DNA of 64,000 nt from UBA5342 sp965662645. Lineage in GTDB: Bacteria > Bacteroidota > Bacteroidia > Bacteroidales > UBA5342. This document shows positions 25,947 to 36,166 of this stretch, piece by piece. The stretch is taken from contig CBFIII010000010.1 in the NCBI GenBank assembly GCA_965662645.1, positions 1 through 64,000 on the forward strand. The letters run 5' to 3'. The notes under the pieces are model-generated. The model did not search any database. It was not told the DNA's origin and saw only the letters and a program-made list of their open reading frames with translations. The position numbers and the translations under genes were made by a program. Numbering within the stretch: position 1 is the first letter of the stretch; each line of letters begins with the position of its first letter.

Positions 25947-28900
25947 ATGAAAAAAATCAATCTATTATTAATTGTTTTTGTCCTGGCACTGACAGGTGCT
26001 AAGGCTGAACGAATTAACATTCCAGGCTTAGATTTGCCTCAGTTGATTATTTCCGAGGTACGCCCGGCAAGTGAACAAGAGGCTTATGTAGAGCTTACTA
26101 ATGTAGGTACAACAACCTTGGATCTTTCTGAATTTCAGATTTTCTCTGGGTGGGGGAATACTCGTATTACAACCTATAATTCCACTGAATTGACTTGGAA
26201 TGGACTTACCAACGATGCCATTCAAGGTCATTTAGGTCGTGTTCCTCTTAAAGGGGAATTGGCTGCAGGTGAGTCTTTTGTGGTTTCTACGGCTTGGGAT
26301 CAAAATGATGCTAATGGTCGTAATATACCTATTCAAAATACGGCTGTGGCTGCATTGTCTGATCAATTAGTTCATAAAAGTGAAGCTACAAATCAAAGAG
26401 GTTGGATTGATAGACCAGACTGGCAGTGTTATCCATATGATTCTATCTCTCCTATTGTTTATGAAGAAACTAGTAGGTTTCCACAATTGTTCGGTAATGG
26501 TACTGCTTATGGTTTAAGCTCTACTTTCTATGTATTAGCTTGGACGTATGCAACGGATAGTGCTGCTTTCGATTCTGTTACATATATTGACAACTTCAAC
26601 TTTTACTTAAATTTGGAGAGCTCTACATCTAAAGGAGTTAATATAAGAACTTCAATTGCTGGTATGAATGAAGAGCATGTTAACTATGTGATGCTTCGTA
26701 AGCCAAGTGTGCAAACAGGTAACATGGATTGGTCACAATCGCGTGGAGTAGATGCTGCAACTTCAGAGTGGATTGTTCTACCTGAGCCGTCTTCAAAACA
26801 GTTTGCATTTACTACTGTGGGACATTTTGGTGATGCTACATTAAAAGTAGAAGCTAAAGATCCTACTTTCATTCAAGTGGATGAGGCCACTAAAACCTTA
26901 TCAGTACCTGCTGAGATCTACCGTTATGACTCATTATCATTTTATTTTGATTTAGCACCTAATATGACGTGGTCTTATACTTTGAATAACTCGTTTGAGG
27001 ATTCTGCTAAATATACTGTGTGTACAGGTGATTCGATCACTTTTTATGCTGTTGGTAATGAATTACAGTCAGAGTCATACCGTATTAATGTATTACCTTC
27101 TAAAACAAGTTTAGCTCAAGTTTTCCCTACTAAACGGTTAATTGAGAATTTTAACGAAGCAGGCGATTCAGTTATTAGCCGAACTTGGTCTAACGGTGCA
27201 GTATTTGGTGTTACTAATAATCTGCCTGTTGATTCTATTACTGGTGTTGGCTTTGCTACACGAATAGATACATTGTATAAGTATTTGCTTGTTCCAGAAG
27301 GTGCTGAGATGGAAATCATATATCACGATAATGAAGAGCGTTTAGATTTACAGCTTGGTGATGTGCTTCGTGTTACCTCATCAGATAAGTCTAATTATAA
27401 AGATTATGCTATTGCTGTTAATGATTATTCGCCTTCATCTGATGCTAAATTAAGAGTGGTAACATGGCCAGATGTTAATACGTTTATGAATCCTGATTGG
27501 ACTCAAGGTGATACTCTTGTAGAATTCTCTTCTAACAAATTAGTCTATAAGATTCTTTTATCGCCGATGGCTAAAGAGGTGCCAGCATTGCAGTTTAAAC
27601 CTAATAATGTAAAGTCAACCATCACAGTAGAACGCGCTGAGAATCTTAAAGGATCGATAGCTGAGCGAACAACTACTGTTAATGTATTGGCGCAAGATGA
27701 TAGTACACTTATCACTTATACGTTTACTTTCGAACGTTTAAGTATTGACGGAGTACAGCCTTACAAAGCTGAACCATTCTTCTCGGAATTTATATGGCAA
27801 AATGGTCAACAAGCTTGGGCTCTTGAAATATTTAACCCAGGAAGTGTTGATCTTGATTTAAGTCAATATGTTATTCTAAAGAATGAGTCTGGTACCTTAA
27901 CATGGCAAGAAATTATCGAAACCCAGCCTCAAGCGTGGAATAGTACAGGTGGACTTCGTATGTATGAAAACTTCTATGTGCCTTCTATGCGTTGGAAAAA
28001 TGATGATTCTCAGGAAAGCTGGGATAAGACGCCTACAGATGAAAACCCAACTTTGGGTGCTGGTTTCTTAATATCTGATAACGAAACTGATGCTATTGTT
28101 TCCCCTAAAGATGTTTGGGTAGCTAGTGTAGGTACTAAGGATGGTCAAAAGCCAACAGTTGCTCCTGCCGATTTTGTGTTTACTGGCTGGGCCGGTGGTA
28201 GTGGGGTTCCTCTTTGGGATCAATATGCTTGGAGTGATTCAACAGCACTGTACTTGCAAGCTAATCCATGCTGGAATGATGCACATGGTAATTATTACCT
28301 TGTTAAGATTCTTAGTGACTCTATAAGGAATGGTTTAATGAATGTTAATACTGATGTCTATAACAATTATGAGTTAATTGATATGGTCGTTTTCAAAGGT
28401 GATTCAGTAGCTGGTAAGTGGACGAATGAAAAAGTAGATAACAAGCAAAAATACTGGTTCTGTCGTAGAAAACCAAGTTCATATTATCCTATAAAAGAAG
28501 CTCGAGGTGGTGCTTTTGAAACTGCAGAATCTTCGGATTGGATTGCTTATAGTTCGAAACATGCCGATTGGGCAGATTTACCTGCAGGTACAACTGTTAC
28601 TCAAGATTTAGGACAACACATTACAGATCCAATTACTGGTTATATTTCTACTGTTACCTCATCTAAATTTGATGTAGATTTAGGGTATGAAGGTGATTTG
28701 AAAATTGAAGGTGATGTAGCTGCTTATACACCAACTACTATATTAGAAGTGATTAATAAAGCAACACCTGGTCAAGTATTAGAGTTTAAGCGTGGTGATG
28801 TAGTCGTAGGTGCTGGTGAAGCGTTGGCTGGTAATGATTCGTTAATTGTCACTTCTGAAGATGGTCTTAACCAAACATCTTATACATTAGTTAATGCTCC

Positions 28901-29699
28901 ATTGAATGATGATGTTTCTTTGACTCCTGTAGCGGGTTCTGGTCTTACAGTATCTGGAACTGTTGTTTCTGGTGTAGAGAAAAATTTAACTGTTAAAGAG
29001 CTTGTAGCTAAGTTACAAGTGAATGCTAAAGCTGTTCTTGAGATTGAAGATGCTAGTGGTGCATTGATACCTAAAACAGTTCATAACTTAGATACTTTGG
29101 TTTTTGATCAAGTAGTAAGCGACAATGTGAAGTTGGCAGTTAGGGCTGAAAATGGTGATAAGAAAGTGTATAGTCTAGACTTTGGATTTACTGCTAGTGA
29201 TGTTTATTTATTCTCTACCATTTACCCAATTGATCAGGAAAAGGAACTTTTAGAGGTATTTCCTGAAGGTCTTACTCCTAAGAGTATCAAAGACTATGTG
29301 TTTGCTAACGAAGGATCTACTTACCGTATTTTGGACAGGAATGGTTATTTGCGTGAAATTGGTAATCTCGTGTCAGATGATGTGATCGAAGTTACGTCAA
29401 AAGATGGTTCTGTTAAAGTTATATATACCTTCGTTTATGAGAAAGTTAGTGGTATTGAAGAGGCGCAGGCACCTGCAAATCAGATCATATTATCTCCTAA
29501 TCCAGCGAAAAACAGATTGAATATATCAGGTGTTGATGTGAAGTCTGTAGAAGTTTTTGCATTGTCTGGAAAGCAACTGTTAAGAGATGATGTGTTTACA
29601 GGTTCTCTTGATGTAAGCGGTTTGGGCGACGGTATTTATATTTTAACTGTTGAGGACAAACAAGGTTTTGCAACTACACTTAAGTTCGTTAAAGAGTAG
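25947..29699 (+). CDS. Large T9SS-secreted protein with lamin-tail domains
   Basis: A 1250-residue secreted protein. A signal peptide (MKKINLLLIVFVLALTGAKA) precedes a first lamin-tail (LTD) domain (about 30-115: LIISEVRPASEQEAYVELTN). A second LTD-like domain is at about 608-700 (PFFSEFIWQNGQQAWALEIF). Repeated beta-rich modules lie between and after, with recurring xLxGDxLxVTSxDxxxxxxY units (about 470, 960, 1140). The C-terminus (1175-1250) is a type A T9SS sorting domain: ILSPNPAKNRLNIS, then VFALSGKQLL, and GIYILTVED. It should therefore cross the outer membrane and be surface-attached or released. No catalytic motif is recognised. It has its own terminator and sits between the sulfatase and the FAS1-SusCD operon, so an adhesive or glycan-binding role is inferred. 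Confidence 0.8.
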   Translation: MKKINLLLIVFVLALTGAKAERINIPGLDLPQLIISEVRPASEQEAYVELTNVGTTTLDLSEFQIFSGWGNTRITTYNSTELTWNGLTNDAIQGHLGRVPLKGELAAGESFVVSTAWDQNDANGRNIPIQNTAVAALSDQLVHKSEATNQRGWIDRPDWQCYPYDSISPIVYEETSRFPQLFGNGTAYGLSSTFYVLAWTYATDSAAFDSVTYIDNFNFYLNLESSTSKGVNIRTSIAGMNEEHVNYVMLRKPSVQTGNMDWSQSRGVDAATSEWIVLPEPSSKQFAFTTVGHFGDATLKVEAKDPTFIQVDEATKTLSVPAEIYRYDSLSFYFDLAPNMTWSYTLNNSFEDSAKYTVCTGDSITFYAVGNELQSESYRINVLPSKTSLAQVFPTKRLIENFNEAGDSVISRTWSNGAVFGVTNNLPVDSITGVGFATRIDTLYKYLLVPEGAEMEIIYHDNEERLDLQLGDVLRVTSSDKSNYKDYAIAVNDYSPSSDAKLRVVTWPDVNTFMNPDWTQGDTLVEFSSNKLVYKILLSPMAKEVPALQFKPNNVKSTITVERAENLKGSIAERTTTVNVLAQDDSTLITYTFTFERLSIDGVQPYKAEPFFSEFIWQNGQQAWALEIFNPGSVDLDLSQYVILKNESGTLTWQEIIETQPQAWNSTGGLRMYENFYVPSMRWKNDDSQESWDKTPTDENPTLGAGFLISDNETDAIVSPKDVWVASVGTKDGQKPTVAPADFVFTGWAGGSGVPLWDQYAWSDSTALYLQANPCWNDAHGNYYLVKILSDSIRNGLMNVNTDVYNNYELIDMVVFKGDSVAGKWTNEKVDNKQKYWFCRRKPSSYYPIKEARGGAFETAESSDWIAYSSKHADWADLPAGTTVTQDLGQHITDPITGYISTVTSSKFDVDLGYEGDLKIEGDVAAYTPTTILEVINKATPGQVLEFKRGDVVVGAGEALAGNDSLIVTSEDGLNQTSYTLVNAPLNDDVSLTPVAGSGLTVSGTVVSGVEKNLTVKELVAKLQVNAKAVLEIEDASGALIPKTVHNLDTLVFDQVVSDNVKLAVRAENGDKKVYSLDFGFTASDVYLFSTIYPIDQEKELLEVFPEGLTPKSIKDYVFANEGSTYRILDRNGYLREIGNLVSDDVIEVTSKDGSVKVIYTFVYEKVSGIEEAQAPANQIILSPNPAKNRLNISGVDVKSVEVFALSGKQLLRDDVFTGSLDVSGLGDGIYILTVEDKQGFATTLKFVKE

Positions 29700-29720
29700 T
29701 AGTTTTAAGATTTTAATATT

Positions 29721-29757
29721 AAATAGGTCAGGATTTATCCTGACCTATTTTTTTAAC
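29721..29757 (+). terminator. Intrinsic terminator
   Basis: A perfect 13-bp stem AAATAGGTCAGGA / TCCTGACCTATTT with a TTTA loop and a following T-run (TTTTAAC). It separates the T9SS protein gene from the FAS1-SusCD operon. Confidence 0.85.
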
Positions 29758-30623
29758 TTTTTAGTTTTTTATGACTAATTATTTTTTTAATATTCTCAAT
29801 TTGTATGATTCTAAATGCATCCTTTTTAATATAGAAATCATTCTCTAGTTGTCTAATTGATAGTGTTACTGCTGCAGATAAGGTGATGCTGTATGGTATT
29901 TTTTGGTGATCTATAGATGCAGATATAATGAAATGATGTCGATATCTAAATGATAGTATATTGTTTATGTCTGATTATAAAGTACCCGCTGAGTTTGCTG
30001 AATAGGACATATTTATACATAATTAGTATTAGGCTTCTTTATTAAGAAATTTTCGATTATTTATATTGAGTTTTATTTCACGTTAATGATTATAAAAGTA
30101 GCGTTAGGGATATGCCTACTGCTAGATTGATAACAGTTTGATTTTCTTTAAAACTAAAATGTTGCTTTTCTTTATAGTAATAGTGTTCTTCCGAAAGGGC
30201 TTTATGGGTAATGCCTTTTTTTTATGACGTTAATGATGTACTGATTGTTGTGATATTCAGATAAAATTTCCTTTATATGATCATCTTATTTAAGAATTGC
30301 GATAGCAATTCTTATAGGTACTCTAAATAGAGGTTTTATATTTTGATTTTCGAGTGAGATATTATAGTCTCTATTTATTAATAAAGGTTATTTTTTTTAA
30401 AAAAAGTTTAACACTTAACCCATATTGGGTTTATGTTTATATTTTGATTGTTTTGTTCGATAAAGTGATGTATGGATGCTATAATTTATAGTCTTTAATA
30501 CTTATTTTTGTTCAATCAAAACACGAAGCGGTGTTGATATTTCAGTCACACTGGAATTTCACTAAGCTGTGATATTATTTTAAATACAGTTTATTACAAA
30601 TTACGATACCAATTTATATAACA
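29758..30623. other. Gene-free leader before the FAS1-SusCD operon
   Basis: About 870 bp without a supportable gene. It contains a perfect 10-bp stem with a GATA tetraloop (TAAGAATTGC / GCAATTCTTA, 30291-30314) and a TATTTTTG box at 30503-30510. The operon promoter and an HTCS site are expected here. Confidence 0.5.
30503..30510 (+). promoter_or_regulatory. Candidate -7 box for the FAS1-SusCD operon
   Basis: TATTTTTG matches TAnnTTTG 113 bp before the first FAS1 gene. No clear TTTG is found at the -33 distance. Confidence 0.3.
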
Positions 30624-32870
30624 ATGAAATGTTCTCAGATTGACTTAAGAAAACGTGTTAGTATTCTAACAGTTTTAATGTTTATTTTCATGACTTCTTG
30701 TATTGACAAATACGAGAATATTCCAAAATATCAACGACCAGAATGGCTCACTGGTAAACTTTATACTCAGATATCTAATCAGGATAATATGGGGATGTTT
30801 ACTCAAATGCTTATAGATACTAAGTATGATGAAATAATTGATAAAACTGGTACTTATGCTGCTTTTGTTCCTAATGATGATGCAATGAGTGCCTATTTAA
30901 ACAAAAATGGTTATTCTAGTGTTGAAGATATTCCACTCGAAATAAAAGAAGGTCTTGTGAAATTTCATATACTTCAAATGCCATGGAATAGTGAACAATT
31001 ACAGTCTTTGTCTTCTCAGGGTTGGATAAGTGCTGATAATATAACCAATGATGAACCGACTGCTTTTAAAAGGAGAACTCTCTATAAGGAACCCAATAAA
31101 ACATATCATATAAAAAATTATAATGATGGCGATCTTCGTTTAGAAATGATTGTACCTGAAAGTGGTATTGATCGCACTGTTTTTAATGATGAAAATAAAC
31201 AAGTTCCTTTGTTTTTTGATGATTTTCTTACGGCTGCAGGTATTTCAGGTGATGACTACACATTTTATTTTGGTCGTGCTTATGAACCTGGTAATATTTA
31301 TTATGCGAAAGCTAAAGTCTTAGGTGATGAATTATTTGCTGAGAACGGTTTCCTTTATGAAATTGATTCTGTTGTTGATGTTATGCCTAATGCAGAAGAG
31401 ATACTAAAAGCGGATAACTATTCTATCTTTCTTGATCTGATTAATAATTTCTCATTATTCAGTGAAAATGCAGATGCGACCAATAATCAGGAAGGAGCCC
31501 AAGACGGTTTTGATGTCGGTAAGTTATATAACTTAGCTACTTATCTACCTATAAATATATATAGTGAAGTGGTAGGTTCTGCCAAGATAACACTTGAAAA
31601 TAATATTGGTTTAATCGCACCTACAAATAAAGCGATGGAAGCATTCTTTGATACTTATTTTAAGGACATATTTTCATCATGGGATGATGTTTCTTTATCA
31701 TTGAAACAATTAGTCCTGACAACCCACATGGGGTACAAAGCCTTATATGAGAAAGATTTTAAGAAAGGTTTTTTTAATTATCAAGGTGATGAAATTACTT
31801 ATGATAATTCTAAAATTATAGAAAAGGTATATGGCAGTAATTGCACTTTTGTCGGTGTTAATGAGGTTATAAAACCACAATCTTTTTCTAAAGTATCGGT
31901 TCCTTTGTGGCTTGATCCTGCTTATTATTTCTTTTCTATTGCTTTTTCTAAAACAGATTTATCTTCGGTGTTGACGAAGAAAGATGCTGATTACTCATTT
32001 TTTATGATAGATGATGCTACATTTGTTCGAGATTCATCGTTGACGTATGATCAGTTGGCTGGAAGTTATAGTTTATATGCTTTCGATCATACGCAAGGTA
32101 AATATGTTAATTTGCTTAAGGAAGACGAATTTTATTCTTTGCGTCGTCGTTTATATGGTCACATTGGTATAGAACCTATATTAAATAATGGGGCAACTAA
32201 AGAATTTATAGAGACGATAGACGGACGACATATTCAAGTGTATCAAGAGTCTGGTTTAGATATGATTAGTGGTGGACAACCCGCTGAGTATGGGTTTAAT
32301 TCTGGGCGTGATACTTTTATCACATATTCTCCCTATGATTCTGAACGATTTGGTGTTACAAATGGGCATAATTATAACTGTACTGGGTGGCTAAAATTCT
32401 CACAAAACAGATTGTACACCTTATTAGATGTTAGTCATAAATTTGTTGAGATTCTTGACGGACTTGGAATGGCTGATGTTGATACTAAACGTACATTCTT
32501 CGATGATCCTTCTGAACGTTATACCTTGTTTTTACCTTCAGATGATGCATTGACAAAAGCGAGGGTAGATACCCTTACCGACGCAAAATTACGAGAATTG
32601 GTTCAGTTTCACATTGTCCGAGGCGACTTTATATTTACAGATGGTAAGGCGCGTAGCGGTGCTTATAAAACATATAATGGTAAACAATTGAATATAAGTG
32701 CTGAAGTTGATGATATTAAAATCTTAGACCAAAACGGACAATTGTACACGCATGTACCTTATAGTAATTTTGCTAATAAAATAGCTACAGCGACAAAGAA
32801 TATAGATGAGGAATATTATACGACCAATGTGGTTGTTCAGCCAATTGATACTGTCATTTTTCCTTATTAA
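30624..32870 (+). CDS. FAS1 (fasciclin) multidomain lipoprotein
   Basis: A 748-residue lipoprotein (lipobox FMTSC, C26). It has several fasciclin-type units. The first, about 45-140, has GTYAAFVPNDDAMSAYL and EGLVKFHIL. A second is at about 265-400 (NNIGLIAPTNKAMEAFF ... LKQLVLTTHM). A third, degenerate unit is at about 435-510. The last is at about 590-745 (RYTLFLPSDDALTKAR ... LRELVQFHIVRGDF). FAS1 domains mediate adhesion or ligand binding. There is no catalytic motif. It opens a seven-gene same-strand run and ends 43 bp before susC, so it may act as a surface glycan-binding or accessory component of that transporter. The placement ahead of SusC, rather than after SusD, is unusual. Confidence 0.82.
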   Translation: MKCSQIDLRKRVSILTVLMFIFMTSCIDKYENIPKYQRPEWLTGKLYTQISNQDNMGMFTQMLIDTKYDEIIDKTGTYAAFVPNDDAMSAYLNKNGYSSVEDIPLEIKEGLVKFHILQMPWNSEQLQSLSSQGWISADNITNDEPTAFKRRTLYKEPNKTYHIKNYNDGDLRLEMIVPESGIDRTVFNDENKQVPLFFDDFLTAAGISGDDYTFYFGRAYEPGNIYYAKAKVLGDELFAENGFLYEIDSVVDVMPNAEEILKADNYSIFLDLINNFSLFSENADATNNQEGAQDGFDVGKLYNLATYLPINIYSEVVGSAKITLENNIGLIAPTNKAMEAFFDTYFKDIFSSWDDVSLSLKQLVLTTHMGYKALYEKDFKKGFFNYQGDEITYDNSKIIEKVYGSNCTFVGVNEVIKPQSFSKVSVPLWLDPAYYFFSIAFSKTDLSSVLTKKDADYSFFMIDDATFVRDSSLTYDQLAGSYSLYAFDHTQGKYVNLLKEDEFYSLRRRLYGHIGIEPILNNGATKEFIETIDGRHIQVYQESGLDMISGGQPAEYGFNSGRDTFITYSPYDSERFGVTNGHNYNCTGWLKFSQNRLYTLLDVSHKFVEILDGLGMADVDTKRTFFDDPSERYTLFLPSDDALTKARVDTLTDAKLRELVQFHIVRGDFIFTDGKARSGAYKTYNGKQLNISAEVDDIKILDQNGQLYTHVPYSNFANKIATATKNIDEEYYTTNVVVQPIDTVIFPY

Positions 32871-32913
32871 ATTAAACCCTGCATTAATCAATTTTGAAAA
32901 CTAATTTAAGAAT

Positions 32914-35900
32914 ATGAAACATATATTGTTGCTGTTATTAATAACAATGTCATTAGGTTCGCTTCAAGCGCAGCAAATTGTGCGTGGTAAAGTCAGTGAT
33001 GACCTAGGAGGCATTCTGGGGGTAACCGTTGTTGAGCTGGATGAAAACGAAAGGGTCCTGCAAGGTACAATCACCGATATTGATGGTAACTACACCATCA
33101 AAGTATCTTCTCCTAATGTGAAAATAAAGTTTAGTTTTATTGGCTATAAGAGTGTTGTGGAACAAGTGAATGGACGAAATGACATTAGTGTTATATTAAA
33201 GTCCGATGCCAAATTAATGAGTGAAGTTACTATTGTAGGACAACGTTCTTCATCATCCCTTACTGGTGTTGATGTACGTGATCAAACTGGTGCCTCTTCT
33301 ATTGTAAAGATGGATGCTGTACAAGGCTCTGTAGTGTCATCTGTAGGTGATGCTTTGCAGGGCGCTGTGGCTGGTCTAGATATTGTTGGTGGAGGTAGCC
33401 CTGGTAGTGGTTCGAGTATTGTCATTCGTGGTTTAGGTTCACTAGGGGGGAGTAGTCCGCTTTTAGTTGTAGATGGTGTCGTGCAAAAAGTTTCGACATC
33501 AGATGTGGATTTTGCTTCTGCCGATGCTGATGATATTGGAGAACTATTGAGTATTGCACCCGAGGATATTAAATCCGTTCGTGTATTAAAAGATGCTGCA
33601 GAAACCGCAGTTTATGGTACACAAGGTGCTAATGGTGTATTAGAGATAGAAACAAATAAGGGTACACGTGGAAAAACCCTATTTGACATCACATATAAAA
33701 ATTCCATGTCCTTTGAGCCACCATCTATTCCTATGTTGAATGGTGATGAATATGTTATGCTTCAGCAAGAAATGTTTCATAATGCCTTAGGTAATGTGAA
33801 TCTTCCTGATGAAATAGCTAATGATGTTGATTATAGTGAATATCATAATTATGCACAGAATACAGATTGGATAGATGCTATTACACAAGTAGGGAAAATT
33901 AATGATCTGGGTTTTAAAATATCTGGTGGTGGTGATAAAACGAGTTATTATGCTTCAGTCAACTACCAAAAGAATGTGGGTACAGTGAAGAATACCGCTA
34001 GTGAACGTTTCACTACACGTGTTAACTTAAGTTATAACATTTCGAATAAATTAAAATTGACTACCAGTATCAGTTATACTAATATTTATAAAGATGATAA
34101 CTGGTTTTACGATGGTAATGATAACTGGACTTATCAGAATACTAGTGATATTAAAGCAAGGACAATGGCTTTCTATAAAGCCCCTAATATGGCCATTTAT
34201 GATCATACTAGTGATGGTGTTAAAACGGATGAGTTTTTTACACCTATAGTTAATTATCAGGGAAATTCTATCCTGTTTTTTAACCCAAGTGCTGTTGTTG
34301 CGCTTAGTGATAATGATCAGGAAAATAATGATTTTCAAACCAATTTTGTTTTAAAATACTTGATTAATGATTGGTTAACTTTTAAGGAAACTGTTTCTTT
34401 TCAGTTTAAAAACAACCAGAAAACACTATTTTTACCTTATAATGCTATAGGTGCTGATTGGTTAGATGATAATAATAACTTGTCAAAAGAACGTAACACA
34501 AGTGGGACTTTGATTTCATCTCAATCGATGTTGAATTTTACTCCTATACGTACAGATGTACATACATTATCCGGACTTATAATGTTTGAAGGTCGTCAGA
34601 ATAGTGATGAATATATAGAAAATAGTACTGGTAAAAGTCCTAGTAGTTATATTACTGATCCTGCTGCCAGTCCTATGCGATTGGCGTTAAAGTCTAGTTC
34701 AACGCTTATAAATGATGTCGGTATATTAGGCCAGGTGCATTATAAATTATTAGATCAACACATCGTGCAGTTCAATGTAAGGGCTGATGCCAGTTCTCGA
34801 TTTGGTACGAGTTCGCGTTGGGGGATATTCCCTAGTGCTTCTTATGCTTGGCGTTTTTCGAGTGCTAAGTTTTTGCAAAATCTGACCTTTTTGGATGATA
34901 GTAAGTTACGCATGAGTTATGGTCAGTCAGGTAACTCCAATGTAGGAGCATATGATCGTCATGGCTTATATTCTTCTGATGGTACAAAAGCTTATATGGG
35001 TATTCAGACTAATTTTCCTACACAAGTAGAATTACAAAAGCTTAAGTGGGAAACATCTACACAATTAAACATAGGTATAGACTTAGCAATGTTTAACAAC
35101 CGCTGGACAATTCAAGCTGAATACTTTGATAAAACCACGAATGATGTCATGTGGAAGAATTATAAAATACCAACATCATCTGGTTATACGACCCTTAAAC
35201 GATATAATGACGGACGTATTCAGAATACTGGATTTGAATTTACGACTTCAGTAACGGCTGTAAAGGCTAAAAATTGGACTATGCGCGTTGATTTTAATAT
35301 TTATACCAATGAGAATAAGTTCCTCGATTTTCCTGCTAACGTAGTAGATGAAAAGACCAATATTTCTAACGGTAATTATCCGCTAAAAGCAGAAATTGGT
35401 AAACCTGTGGGTTCATTTTTTGGTTTCCGCTATCAGGGGGTATATCCTACTACAGAAGATGCTATGGCACACAATGCTGATGGAAGTGTTAAAATTGATT
35501 CTTATGGTGATCCTATTCCAATGAGTTATAATGGTACTTACGTATTTAAAGGAGGTGATGCTAAGTATCAAGATATGAATAATGATGGTATTATTGACCT
35601 TGATGATGTGGTTTATCTAGGAGATTCTAACCCATTGTTTGCTGGTGGTTTTAACCTTATGGTAAAGTATAAACGACTTCAAATGAGAGCTAGTTTCCTT
35701 TATCGTTATGGTAATGACATTGTAAATGCTGTTGCTATGTATTCAGAGAGTATGACAGGAACGTTAAACCAGAGTAAGGCTGTACTTAATAGATGGCGTG
35801 CTCCAGGGCAGAATTTCGATGGTATGCTTCCTAGGGCATATTATAATCACCCAGCTAATAATTTGGGTTCTGATCGTTATGTTGAGGATGCTAGTTATAT

Positions 35901-36135
35901 TCGTTTAAATAACCTATCTCTTGATTATTCTTTGAATCCTAAGGTGCTGAAACCCATTGGATGTCGTATGATGAAAGTTGGATTTCAAGCACGTAAATTG
36001 ATAACCTTTACGAATTATACTGGTCAGGATCCTGAAGTAACTATGAAACAAGAAGATGCACTTTGGTTTGGTAAAGATACTGGTACTGTACCTTCTCCTA
36101 TAGTCTTAGCATTAACTGTAAATGTGGGTTTTTAA
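32914..36135 (+). CDS. SusC/RagA-type TonB-linked outer-membrane transporter (1)
   Basis: A 1073-residue outer-membrane importer. A signal peptide (MKHILLLLLITMSLGSLQA) precedes a carboxypeptidase-regulatory-like domain (about 20-100: VRGKVSDDLGGILGVTVVE ... TDIDGNYTIKV). Next is the SusC plug (about 110-245), with IVIRGLGSLGGSSPLLVVDG and VRVLKDAAETAVYGTQGANG, then the 22-strand barrel. The end contains DASYIRLNNLSLDYSL and a final aromatic strand (ALTVNVGF). There is no STN signalling domain, so control is probably by the HTCS and not by an anti-sigma factor. It pairs with the SusD 31 bp downstream for TonB-driven uptake of an oligosaccharide (or other large ligand). Confidence 0.95.
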   Translation: MKHILLLLLITMSLGSLQAQQIVRGKVSDDLGGILGVTVVELDENERVLQGTITDIDGNYTIKVSSPNVKIKFSFIGYKSVVEQVNGRNDISVILKSDAKLMSEVTIVGQRSSSSLTGVDVRDQTGASSIVKMDAVQGSVVSSVGDALQGAVAGLDIVGGGSPGSGSSIVIRGLGSLGGSSPLLVVDGVVQKVSTSDVDFASADADDIGELLSIAPEDIKSVRVLKDAAETAVYGTQGANGVLEIETNKGTRGKTLFDITYKNSMSFEPPSIPMLNGDEYVMLQQEMFHNALGNVNLPDEIANDVDYSEYHNYAQNTDWIDAITQVGKINDLGFKISGGGDKTSYYASVNYQKNVGTVKNTASERFTTRVNLSYNISNKLKLTTSISYTNIYKDDNWFYDGNDNWTYQNTSDIKARTMAFYKAPNMAIYDHTSDGVKTDEFFTPIVNYQGNSILFFNPSAVVALSDNDQENNDFQTNFVLKYLINDWLTFKETVSFQFKNNQKTLFLPYNAIGADWLDDNNNLSKERNTSGTLISSQSMLNFTPIRTDVHTLSGLIMFEGRQNSDEYIENSTGKSPSSYITDPAASPMRLALKSSSTLINDVGILGQVHYKLLDQHIVQFNVRADASSRFGTSSRWGIFPSASYAWRFSSAKFLQNLTFLDDSKLRMSYGQSGNSNVGAYDRHGLYSSDGTKAYMGIQTNFPTQVELQKLKWETSTQLNIGIDLAMFNNRWTIQAEYFDKTTNDVMWKNYKIPTSSGYTTLKRYNDGRIQNTGFEFTTSVTAVKAKNWTMRVDFNIYTNENKFLDFPANVVDEKTNISNGNYPLKAEIGKPVGSFFGFRYQGVYPTTEDAMAHNADGSVKIDSYGDPIPMSYNGTYVFKGGDAKYQDMNNDGIIDLDDVVYLGDSNPLFAGGFNLMVKYKRLQMRASFLYRYGNDIVNAVAMYSESMTGTLNQSKAVLNRWRAPGQNFDGMLPRAYYNHPANNLGSDRYVEDASYIRLNNLSLDYSLNPKVLKPIGCRMMKVGFQARKLITFTNYTGQDPEVTMKQEDALWFGKDTGTVPSPIVLALTVNVGF

Positions 36136-36166
36136 TTTTGAATGTTGATATATTAAAAAAAATACT

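Noticed and set aside
30180..30225. GGGC...GCC followed by eight T near 30200 as a terminator
   Set aside because: The stem is only 3-4 bp; not convincing without a transcript upstream.
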